NCBI GenBank assembly: GCA_964487355.1
Contig: CAZAPS010000003.1
Coordinates: 38,468-102,467, forward strand
DNA length: 64,000 nt
Direction: 5' to 3'
DNA from: JAXGYX01 sp964487355
GTDB taxonomy: Bacteria; Bacillota; Clostridia; Saccharofermentanales; Fastidiosipilaceae
Position numbers and translations under genes: made by a program. Positions 57,298-64,000 of this stretch are shown one piece after another (positions within the stretch are counted from its first letter, which is position 1; the number at the start of each line of letters is the position of its first letter). A model generated the notes under the pieces. It did not search any database, was not told where the DNA came from, and saw only the letters and a list, made by a program, of their open reading frames with translations.

Positions 57298-57493
57298 AAC
57301 ATCCTTTCGCAATTAAAGGATGTTGATCGTCGCACATTCATCATCCAATTCATGCCTCGCAAATTGTCTGACAACATGAGCCCGGTAATCTGGCTTGACG
57401 AAACTCGTCTCACAGTGGCGGGACCGCGTGGGTATCTCACCCAACTTCCCCGGTGGGCGAATCATTTGCCCTGCCCATATTCTCTATATGAAT
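57298..57493 (-). ncRNA. Cobalamin riboswitch controlling the cbiMNQO operon
   Basis: On the minus strand the leader holds the conserved cobalamin-aptamer order: GGGGAAGTTGGGTGAGA, then ACGCGGTCCCGCCACTGTGA, then the B12 box AAGCCAGATTACCGGG (57381-57396). A terminator hairpin follows (AACATCCTTT with AAAGGATGTT, 57298-57324) with a run of T, so control is probably by premature termination when B12 is bound. Boundaries are approximate; the aptamer lies at about 57340-57490. Confidence 0.92.
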
Positions 57494-57499
57494 AGGCCC

Positions 57500-57527
57500 A
57501 GTTTATCACATTCTTAGCTTTAGTAAA
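57500..57527 (-). promoter_or_regulatory. Promoter of the riboswitch-cbiMNQO transcript
   Basis: On the minus strand TTTACT and TAAACT are 16 bases apart, with TGA before the -10 (extended form). The predicted start is just upstream of the aptamer. Confidence 0.45.
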
Positions 57528-57615
57528 GACAATTATCAGATCGAGCCGAATAATGCAAAATCAGCAAAAGAACGGTATGATTTACAGCAAAGATCAAATA
57601 GAGGGCGGCAGGCAA

Positions 57616-58632
57616 ATGAATGATCAGATTGTGAGACGATTCGCGAATATCTCGCCGATGATCGGCGACACACCCCTGTTGGAAATCCATCTTAAATATC
57701 GTGAGGAACCGATGACTGTCTGGGCAAAGGCGGAGTATTATAATTTCACCGGAAGCATCAAGGACCGCGTCGCGTACCATATACTCAAGCGCGCTTATGA
57801 GACCGGTCAGATAAGTGAAGGGCAGCCCATCGCCGAGGCTACCAGCGGCAACACCGGCATCGCTTTCGCCGCCCTGGGCTCATATCTGAAAAATCCGGTC
57901 ACGATCTTCATGCCGGACTGGATGAGCGCCGAACGCGTCAATTTGATTCGTGGTTTGGGGGCCGAGGTTGTTTTGGTCAGCAAAGAGGAGGGCGGCTTCA
58001 CCGGATCAATTGAGCAATGCGAACGATTCGCCAACGAGCACGGCGCCTTTCTGCCCCGGCAGTTCGCCAATCCCGTGAACGTCGAGACTCATACCCTTGT
58101 CACGGGACCGGAAATCATACGTCAACTGGATGGGGCCGGACAGCGGGCCGGAGCGCTCATCGCGGGAGTCGGCACCGGCGGCACAATCATGGGACTCAGT
58201 AGATGTTTTCGTTCCAAGTGGTCAAATTGCAAGGCGTTTCCGTTGGATCCGGAAAATTCGCCAACCATGTTTTCAGGTGGCAAGATCGTCGGGTCACATC
58301 GCATAGCGGGCATAGGCGATGAGTTTGTCCCGCCGATTCTGAAGTTGGAAAAGCTTGACAACATCATAATGGTCGACGACGGCGACGCCATCAACATGAC
58401 CCGCAAACTGTCTTCCACCTTAGGCCTTGGTTTAGGGATATCGTCCGGCGCGAATTTTCTTGGCGCGATCATCGCGCATGAAATCATGGATGACTCCGAC
58501 GCCGCGGTAATCACAACCTTCGCCGACGACAATAAGAAATATCTGTCAACTGACTTGATGCGAGAACAACCGATCAGGGAAGATCATCTTACCTGTGATG
58601 TGGAGTTACTGGAATTCAAAGCCCATCGCTAG
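57616..58632 (+). CDS. Cysteine synthase family PLP-dependent enzyme
   Basis: 338 residues of the beta-replacing fold type II group. GDTPLLEI, the PLP lysine in NFTGSIKDR (about K49), EATSGNTGIAFA and GVGTGGTIMG are clear. It probably makes cysteine from O-acetylserine or a related substrate, but close relatives include cystathionine beta-synthase-like and other synthases, so cysK is not certain. ATG at 57616 is preceded by GGCAGG. Confidence 0.85.
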   Translation: MNDQIVRRFANISPMIGDTPLLEIHLKYREEPMTVWAKAEYYNFTGSIKDRVAYHILKRAYETGQISEGQPIAEATSGNTGIAFAALGSYLKNPVTIFMPDWMSAERVNLIRGLGAEVVLVSKEEGGFTGSIEQCERFANEHGAFLPRQFANPVNVETHTLVTGPEIIRQLDGAGQRAGALIAGVGTGGTIMGLSRCFRSKWSNCKAFPLDPENSPTMFSGGKIVGSHRIAGIGDEFVPPILKLEKLDNIIMVDDGDAINMTRKLSSTLGLGLGISSGANFLGAIIAHEIMDDSDAAVITTFADDNKKYLSTDLMREQPIREDHLTCDVELLEFKAHR

Positions 58633-58682
58633 CCATCTCACCGCCTTTTCTGATACACGCCCTACCGCAAAGGCAGATCAAA

Positions 58683-58703
58683 GACACCGTAAAGGTGTTT
58701 TTT
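58683..58703 (+). terminator. Terminator of the cysteine-synthase-like gene
   Basis: ACACC pairs with GGTGT across a five-base loop, then TTTTTG. Short but well placed. Confidence 0.7.
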
Positions 58704-58705
58704 GA

Positions 58706-58733
58706 TTGAAACAGTCGACTCACGTGATATACT
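58706..58733 (+). promoter_or_regulatory. Promoter of the SDR gene
   Basis: TTGAAA and TATACT are 16 bases apart, with TGA before the -10. It begins just after the preceding terminator. Confidence 0.6.
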
Positions 58734-58805
58734 CAAATAGTACGGAAACGCAATTATTGGTAGTTATATTTTAACCGAATACAAGATAGCAAAAGGAGAA
58801 TCATT

Positions 58806-59549
58806 ATGGGTCGTTTAGATGGAAAAGTGGCGATCATCACCGGCGCGAGCTCGGGCATGGGTCGTGACACGGCGTATCGTTTCGCGAAAGAGGGCGCCAA
58901 GGTCGCCGTTGTGGGTCGCAACGTTGAGCGGACCAATGAAGTGGCGGACAAAATCAAGGCGGATGGTGGAAAGGCCATCGCCATCATCGCTGACATGGCC
59001 GACCTAAGCAATGTGGATGTGATCTTTGACGCCACAATGAAAGCGTTTGGCACCGTTGATATTCTATTCAACAACGCCGGGCTGCTGAGTCTGACCTCAA
59101 TCATGGACATGACGATGGAGGAATGGACCAAGATGTTCAACGTCAATGTGACCGCCGCCATGTTGCTAAGTCAAAAAGTCGCTCCGGTCATGAAAGAGAA
59201 AGGCAAAGGCTGGATTCTCAACACCGGGTCAGTCGCGGGCACCAGCGCCCGTTGGGGCCCCCTTGCCTACTGCACCACCAAGCACGCGATGAATGGATTG
59301 ACCGTCGCGCTGGCGCGTGAACTGGGTCCGGAAATCCGCGTGAACGGCATCTTGCCGGGGGCGATTGTGACCGCCATGCTCGACAGCGTTGGTGGAGAAG
59401 CCGCCAGTGGCCACATGGTCGAAATGAGTCCGCTGAAGCGCGTGGGGCAAGGTGATGAGATCGCCAGCACAGCGCTCTTCCTTTGCACTGATGAATCTTC
59501 TTTCATCACCGGTCAAAACATCCGGGTCGACGGTGGAGTTGACGCTTAA
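58806..59549 (+). CDS. Short-chain dehydrogenase/reductase (SDR)
   Basis: 247 residues. TGASSGMGR binds NAD(P), NNAG is present, and the catalytic Ser in NTGSVAG and the Tyr/Lys in YCTTK lie near 142 and 155-159. The substrate is unknown; sugar, keto-acid and steroid dehydrogenases share this form. AAAGGAG precedes the ATG. It has its own promoter and terminator. Confidence 0.9.
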   Translation: MGRLDGKVAIITGASSGMGRDTAYRFAKEGAKVAVVGRNVERTNEVADKIKADGGKAIAIIADMADLSNVDVIFDATMKAFGTVDILFNNAGLLSLTSIMDMTMEEWTKMFNVNVTAAMLLSQKVAPVMKEKGKGWILNTGSVAGTSARWGPLAYCTTKHAMNGLTVALARELGPEIRVNGILPGAIVTAMLDSVGGEAASGHMVEMSPLKRVGQGDEIASTALFLCTDESSFITGQNIRVDGGVDA

Positions 59550-59617
59550 TCCCGCCACACCCCATAGTCAGACGATCGCCTGTGCCCGATCATCCCGGCA
59601 CAGTTGAATCAATAAAA

Positions 59618-59650
59618 GAAACGAGTTCGGCGGTTTGCTGAACTCGTTTC
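59618..59650 (+). terminator. Terminator of the SDR gene
   Basis: GAAACGAGTTC pairs with GAACTCGTTTC across an 11-base loop, then TTATTTC. Confidence 0.75.
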
Positions 59651-59680
59651 TTATTTCTACTTTGCGCGCACTGAAAACCG

Positions 59681-59724
59681 TGCGCCCTCAAACGTCAAAT
59701 CAACGACTATGGTTTGAGGGCGCA
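59681..59724 (-). terminator. Probable terminator of the Gfo/Idh/MocA gene
   Basis: TGCGCCCTCAAAC pairs with GTTTGAGGGCGCA across an 18-base loop. A short T run (GGTTTTC) follows on the minus strand. Confidence 0.6.
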
Positions 59725-59778
59725 GATGAAAAAACGTCCGGTTCATTCAGCGTGGATTCATGACTGAGTCAAAGGTGC

Positions 59779-60954
59779 TCAATATTTCACCCAAACCGCG
59801 CCTTGATCGGCAGACTCGACACAGCGGGTCACCCAGCGGATGCCGTCGATACCCGCGTCGATGTCGGGATAGACCAGATTGTCCAGAGTCTCCTGATCAC
59901 CGCGATTTTTCGCGTCAATCGCGATCGCGAATTTCAAATAGATATTGGACCATGATTCGACCAAACCTTCGGCGTGCAGCGCGCCCAGACGCTCGTACTC
60001 GTTGCACTCGTCGTAAAGGTAAGGCATGGCGCGGATCATGCGCTGAATCGGTTGTCCCTGCACCTGATACAGCAACTCGTTCGGCTGATTGTCCGAGAAC
60101 TCCACACTGGCCTTGGAACCAACAATCCTGACTCTGTGACCATCCATGCAGCCGGCGTTGACGGCCGAAGCCCACATTCTACCCACTGCGCCGTTCTCAT
60201 AACGCATCAGGACATAGGCATTGTCCTCCAGCGGAGCGCGGCTCTTCACAAAGCTTTGTCTGTCGCACAAGACTTCCACCGGTTTCATATCAGGGCAAAC
60301 CAGGCGAGACATATAATAGGTATGTGTGGACAGGTCACCCAGCACAAAGGAAGGTCCCGCGACTTTGGGGTCGACACGCCATTTTTGTCCTTCACTGATC
60401 TCGTCGCCGATTTCGTCACAGGCGAAGCCATGGGTATAGGACAATTCGATCATATGGATGTCGCCGAGATCTCCATTTTTAACCATTTCGCGCATCTGCA
60501 AGAGCAGCTGATGGCCGGAAAAACCATACGTCACACCGACGATCAGGCCCTTTTCCTCAGCCAGTTTCTTGATTTCATCACCTTGTTCCAATTCGAAAAA
60601 CAGCGGTTTTTCACAAATGACATGCAGTCCATGATTCAACGCGTATTTGGTCATCTCATAGTGCAAAGCATTTGGGGTGGCGATGGAAACCACTTCGATG
60701 CCATCCTCGCGCTTGCTCTCTTCCGCGATCATGGTTTTATAATCCGGATAGCAACGACTTTCTTCCACGCCCAGATTGGTGCCGAAAGACACGCCTCGCT
60801 CATGGTCCACATCAAAGGCCCCCGCCAGTAGTTGGAACGCTGTGTTGTCACGCAACGCGCCTCCCCTGTGCTTATAGCCCACACCTCCGGTCCTGCCGCC
60901 ACCGATCATCGCCCAGCGCAAAGGCCGTTCAATCTTTTTCTCACCGTTTAACAT
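59779..60954 (-). CDS. Gfo/Idh/MocA family oxidoreductase
   Basis: 391 residues. The N-terminal Rossmann stretch MIGGGRTGGVGYKHR and the catalytic-type CEKPLFFE are present, and the C-terminal domain is the family beta-sheet. Such enzymes oxidise sugars, inositols or their acids with NAD(P). The divergent AraC regulator suggests that it acts in a sugar pathway. ATG at 60954 has GGAGGTG upstream. Confidence 0.88.
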   Translation of the reverse strand: MLNGEKKIERPLRWAMIGGGRTGGVGYKHRGGALRDNTAFQLLAGAFDVDHERGVSFGTNLGVEESRCYPDYKTMIAEESKREDGIEVVSIATPNALHYEMTKYALNHGLHVICEKPLFFELEQGDEIKKLAEEKGLIVGVTYGFSGHQLLLQMREMVKNGDLGDIHMIELSYTHGFACDEIGDEISEGQKWRVDPKVAGPSFVLGDLSTHTYYMSRLVCPDMKPVEVLCDRQSFVKSRAPLEDNAYVLMRYENGAVGRMWASAVNAGCMDGHRVRIVGSKASVEFSDNQPNELLYQVQGQPIQRMIRAMPYLYDECNEYERLGALHAEGLVESWSNIYLKFAIAIDAKNRGDQETLDNLVYPDIDAGIDGIRWVTRCVESADQGAVWVKY

Positions 60955-61122
60955 AGTACACCTCCACTCTATTGATTTTGTTTCTCTTTCGCTCAATCCA
61001 AAAAACATGTCGCAACGAATGACCGAGTTTTCGCCTTCCTGTACACACTCGATTTTTGTTAAAATGGCGATGTTTTTCTTGATTGGCTAACTCTTTATCT
61101 ATACTTTAGACGATACGATTGC

Positions 61123-61134
61123 TTATGTACATAA
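61123..61134. promoter_or_regulatory. Palindrome in the divergent Gfo/Idh/MocA-AraC gap
   Basis: TTATGTACATAA is a perfect 12-base palindrome about 110 bases before the AraC-family start and 170 before the dehydrogenase start. It could be an operator. The rest of this ~290-base gap shows the promoter listed next and nothing else. Confidence 0.35.
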
Positions 61135-61144
61135 TCATAATTGT

Positions 61145-61173
61145 TTGAAACATCATCAAATTTGCTTTATATT
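61145..61173 (+). promoter_or_regulatory. Promoter of the AraC-family gene
   Basis: TTGAAA and TATATT are 17 bases apart, about 70 bases before the ATG. Confidence 0.55.
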
Positions 61174-61245
61174 TAAAATCATCAAGTGTTCTCTGGTCAT
61201 TAACGTGTCAGCAAACACACGAATTTAATTTTGAAGGGAGAAATC

Positions 61246-62097
61246 ATGATGAAAATCGCAGATCCGGGCATCTTGGAAAAATCGTCCTGTTTCTTTTTTG
61301 AGCCCAGCCCTTTGTCCAAGCAGCTTTTCTTCTATCCCACCTGGTTGGGGCGCTACTATTGCACCAGCCGTTACTATATAAAAAGAGATCGGTATCAATA
61401 CATGCTGCTCATCTATGTGAGTGCCGGCAAGTTTTATTGTGAATACCGCGGTGAATCGTATGAAGCGGAAAGAGGTGACATTTTGCTGTTGGACTGCAAT
61501 GAACCTCACTATTATCACGCGCGCGATGGGCTTGAGTTTTCATATATTCATTATGACGGCAGCAACGCGCAGGACATCACACATTACATACAGGAACAAT
61601 ATGGTTGGCACATCAACAAAGACAACAACGAGACGATCGCCGATCTGTTGAACGAGATGCTGATATTCTATGAGTCCAACGGCGTGAACAGCGTGGTCGA
61701 TCGCTCCGCCATGGTTTATAAGCTGTTGGAAGAGCTGCTGAAACCGTCCGCCGAAGAACAACAAAGTGATCGAGAGATCAACAAAGTCATCCGCTACATA
61801 CGCGCCAATATTGACAGGCAACTGACGCTGCAGGAACTTGCGGATTTGGTCAATCTCAATCCTTTTTATTTTTCACATTACTTTAAAAGACGGACCGAGT
61901 TTTCTCCACTTGACTATGTGATCAATGTTAAGATCGATCGCGCGAAAAGCATGTTGATCCGAACGACCACCCCCATCACGGAGATCGCCTACTCGCTTGG
62001 CTACGCGAGCAGCACAGCGTTCTCGAATATTTTCAGCCGCCGAGTGGGCCAGTCACCGCGCGCCTACCGCAATTATCATACCAACAGAAAAAGTTAA
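61246..62097 (+). CDS. AraC family transcriptional regulator
   Basis: 283 residues. The N-terminal ~110 residues form the sugar-binding cupin type (AERGDILLLDCNEPHYYHA). The last ~100 residues hold two helix-turn-helix units (LTLQELADLVNLNPFYFSHYFKR and ITEIAYSLGYASSTAFSNIFSR). It probably controls the divergent Gfo/Idh/MocA gene. ATG at 61246 or 61249 follows AAGGGAG. Confidence 0.92.
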   Translation: MMKIADPGILEKSSCFFFEPSPLSKQLFFYPTWLGRYYCTSRYYIKRDRYQYMLLIYVSAGKFYCEYRGESYEAERGDILLLDCNEPHYYHARDGLEFSYIHYDGSNAQDITHYIQEQYGWHINKDNNETIADLLNEMLIFYESNGVNSVVDRSAMVYKLLEELLKPSAEEQQSDREINKVIRYIRANIDRQLTLQELADLVNLNPFYFSHYFKRRTEFSPLDYVINVKIDRAKSMLIRTTTPITEIAYSLGYASSTAFSNIFSRRVGQSPRAYRNYHTNRKS

Positions 62098-62160
62098 AAC
62101 CGCGGCGAGCGCGCGGTTCAAACAATAGAGTCGGTCAAGCAAGCCTAAGTGGGGCCCGGT

Positions 62161-62493
62161 TCACTCAAAATGGATATAGACATCTTTCGGAAGCGCCAAA
62201 CCCGCCGACACTTCAATACATTTAAGAATACCGGCGATCGTTGGACAGGACGCGTGCCCCGGAAATGTCTTGCCCGCGAATTTTGAGATTGGATCTTGTC
62301 CCGGCTTCACCAGCACGACTTCGTACGGATCAAATTCGTTGCCCAGCTCCTTCGTGACGCCACGTACCGCCTCGCAGGCGGAGTGAACATCGATTGTCAC
62401 GATATTTTCTTCTTCGTCATAAGTCGCGGTCACACGGGTTGTCAATCCGCAAATACCGGGTTCAATCGTCACTTTGGTTATTTTGTCATCCAT
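62161..62493 (-). CDS. Small conserved protein, possibly DUF6951 family
   Basis: 110 residues. TKVTIEPGICGLTTRV at the N-terminus and GHASCPTIAGILKCIEVSAGLALPKDV at the C-terminus carry four Cys with one more-central (SACEAV). The Cys pattern could bind a metal or cluster. I recall similar clostridial proteins without a known function; the family name is from memory. A Gly-rich ribosome binding site (GGAGGCC) precedes the ATG. It is convergent with the AraC gene. Confidence 0.7.
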   Translation of the reverse strand: MDDKITKVTIEPGICGLTTRVTATYDEEENIVTIDVHSACEAVRGVTKELGNEFDPYEVVLVKPGQDPISKFAGKTFPGHASCPTIAGILKCIEVSAGLALPKDVYIHFE

Positions 62494-62708
62494 ATCCGGG
62501 CCTCCAAATCCATCACGCCAACGGTGATTTAATTTTCTTTCTTTAATTATACTAATCCACTGCTCCCTATCATTCCAGCGAAATCACCCGTCCGACAATA
62601 AAAAGCCCTTCAACATCGCCAACTCGTTGAACAATCGATGGATGGGAGCGTAAATTCGGAGCCAAAATCCTCAATCGCGGTTACAATATGAATGAGGAGG
62701 TGAGCTAC

Positions 62709-63224
62709 ATGTTCCATATCACAAATTACGCCTCACCGGTTGGAGAGATCCTGCTGGCGAGCGATGAACACAGCATCGTCGGTCTCTGGATTGAAAATCA
62801 AAAACACTTCGCCGCCACAGTGCTGAAAGACGTCATGGAGAAATCTGATTCGACGATCCTGCGAGCCGGCACAGAGTGGCTGGATGAGTATTTCGCCGGG
62901 GAAAAGCCGGATATCTCGCGTCTCCCACTCGCGCCCGCCGGCAGTGAGTTTCGCCAAACGGTCTGGGCATTGCTCAATGAAATTCCCTACGGAGAGACCA
63001 CAACCTATGGAGCGATCGCCAAACGGACAGCAGAGCGACTGGGTAAACCGTCCATGTCAGCCAGAGCGGTTGGCGGAGCGATCGGACACAACCCAATTTC
63101 CATTATTATTCCCTGTCACCGCGTAGTGGGCGCGAATGGCAAGTTGACAGGGTACGCCGGCGGTATCGATATCAAAATTAAACTGCTGGAACATGAAAAA
63201 GGAAAAATCACCCTAATCAAATAA
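62709..63224 (+). CDS. ogt: Methylated-DNA--[protein]-cysteine S-methyltransferase
   Basis: 171 residues. It repairs O6-methylguanine by moving the methyl group to its own Cys. The acceptor Cys is in IIPCHRVVG near 136, and the DNA-binding ARAVGGAIGHNP precedes it. ATG at 62709 has a perfect GGAGGTG; an ATG at 62688 adds seven residues and lacks one. Confidence 0.95.
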   Translation: MFHITNYASPVGEILLASDEHSIVGLWIENQKHFAATVLKDVMEKSDSTILRAGTEWLDEYFAGEKPDISRLPLAPAGSEFRQTVWALLNEIPYGETTTYGAIAKRTAERLGKPSMSARAVGGAIGHNPISIIIPCHRVVGANGKLTGYAGGIDIKIKLLEHEKGKITLIK

Positions 63225-63256
63225 AGCTTATTATAAAAGATAATGATAAAATAAAA

Positions 63257-63295
63257 CGGCGTTTGCGAACATTTCGAGCAGCGCCGAGATTTTTT
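63257..63295 (+). terminator. Terminator of ogt
   Basis: CGGCG and TGC pair with GCA and CGCCG, with small bulges, followed by a TTTTTT run. Confidence 0.65.
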
Positions 63296-63351
63296 AAAGA
63301 AAACAAACGACTGTGGCGAACCGGCGCCATTTATTTTCGGAGGAGGGACAC

Positions 63352-64000
63352 ATGACAAGAGACGAAATTTTCTCTTTGATTGAAGAACATCAATATATAA
63401 AAGCCAGAGACGTGTTAATCCGCATGAACGCGGTCGACATCGCCTTGACCCTTTCCGAAGCGGAGCAACATCAGTTGTTGATCATGTTCAGAATCCTTCC
63501 CAAAGAGATAGCCGCGCAAGTCTTTCCTCATCTTTCGACTGATTTGCAACAATATATTATTGAATCGACACCTGAACGAGAGATCGAAAGCATCCTCAAT
63601 GACCTATTCTTCGACGACGCCATTGATTTTATCGAGGAGATGCCCGCCAACGTCGCAAAAAAGATTCTGGCCAACACCAGTGAGGAAAAAAGGAAATTAA
63701 TCAACAAGTTTCTCAATTATCCCGATGATTCCGCCGGTAGTCTGATGACGATCGAATATGTCGACCTGGTCGAGGAAATGACGGTGGCCCAAGCCATGCA
63801 ACGCGTCCGCGACACCGGCGTGGACAAAGAGACGGTCGACACCTGCTATGTGTTAAACAACACCCGCATCCTGGTTGGTCACATCACCATCCGAAAACTG
63901 ATCCTCAGCGATCCGTTCGATCTGATCAAAGATATCATGATGACCGACGCGCACGCGGTCAGAACAAATGATGACCAGGAAGACGTCGCGGCGTTGTTTA
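63352..64000 (+). CDS. mgtE: Magnesium transporter MgtE (5' part)
   Basis: About 216 codons are visible before the window edge. The N-terminal helical domain (residues ~1-120) with DDAIDFIEEMPANVAKKIL and the beginning of the CBS pair (PDDSAGSLMTIEYVDLVEEMTV) are typical of MgtE, a magnesium channel gated by cytosolic Mg. AGGAGGG precedes the ATG. No M-box riboswitch is visible in the 127-base gap upstream. The membrane part lies beyond the window. Confidence 0.9.
   Translation, partial: MTRDEIFSLIEEHQYIKARDVLIRMNAVDIALTLSEAEQHQLLIMFRILPKEIAAQVFPHLSTDLQQYIIESTPEREIESILNDLFFDDAIDFIEEMPANVAKKILANTSEEKRKLINKFLNYPDDSAGSLMTIEYVDLVEEMTVAQAMQRVRDTGVDKETVDTCYVLNNTRILVGHITIRKLILSDPFDLIKDIMMTDAHAVRTNDDQEDVAALF

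Noticed and set aside
63225..63351. Possible M-box riboswitch before mgtE
   Set aside because: The gap of 127 bases holds only the ogt terminator and a ribosome binding site.

Overview
The window is about 64 kb from a Gram-positive bacterium, most likely an anaerobic member of the Clostridia (Bacillota). The reasons are RNase J, a long-form hibernation factor (HPF), a RelA/SpoT-type Rel, a class II (B12-dependent) ribonucleotide reductase, MurE, lipoprotein-type binding proteins, AGGAGG-type ribosome binding sites and a moderately high GC content. A run of exactly 100 N at 34762-34861 shows this is a draft scaffold, probably from a metagenome. I could not place it to genus. Most genes lie on the minus strand.

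Layout. 1-3.8 kb (+): RNase J and a MurE-type ligase. 4-7 kb (-): class II ribonucleotide reductase NrdJ. 7.4-15.6 kb (-): rel, recJ, rpsU, a HIT protein and alaS. 15.7-20 kb: a DUF1015 protein (+) convergent with a serine biosynthesis pair, serC-like and serA (-). 20.3-24 kb: a membrane protein with a degenerate PP2C-like domain and a LysM domain (-), and a BaiN/HI0933-family flavoprotein (+). 24.1-33.9 kb: a catabolic island with seven minus-strand genes (DUF1537 kinase, cytosolic sialidase-like propeller, Fe-alcohol dehydrogenase, DHDPS/NAL-family aldolase, PdxA2, SLC13-type permease, VOC protein) and a divergent PrpR-type regulator. 34-36.2 kb: tRNA-Arg(CCU), an orphan LarC C-terminal domain, the scaffold gap and a 3'-truncated thrC. 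36.2-45.3 kb (-): a membrane protein of unknown function, folC, a GtrA-type membrane protein, a cohesin-like surface protein, YfbR-type nucleotidase, PcrA/UvrD helicase and hpf. 45.5-52.2 kb (-): an Opp/Dpp-type transporter (ABCDF) and GAPDH. 52.4-57.5 kb (-): a cobalamin riboswitch followed by cbiM-cbiN-cbiQ-cbiO-birA and an Old Yellow Enzyme homologue. 57.6-64 kb: a cysteine-synthase-like enzyme, an SDR, a Gfo/Idh/MocA dehydrogenase divergent from an AraC regulator, a small conserved protein, ogt and the start of mgtE.

How the parts fit. The cobalt importer under a B12 riboswitch agrees with the B12-dependent NrdJ. The kinase plus PdxA2 pair matches the known route by which four-carbon acid sugars become DHAP and CO2. 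The aldolase, alcohol dehydrogenase and sialidase-like protein in the same operon suggest a longer and possibly undescribed pathway. Its regulator looks like a sigma-54 activator but lacks the GAFTGA loop. The second unusual item is the PP2C-like protein, in which the metal-binding aspartates appear lost and which is fused through a membrane segment and a Thr-rich linker to an outward-facing LysM domain. All assignments rest on reading the sequence; no database search was run.
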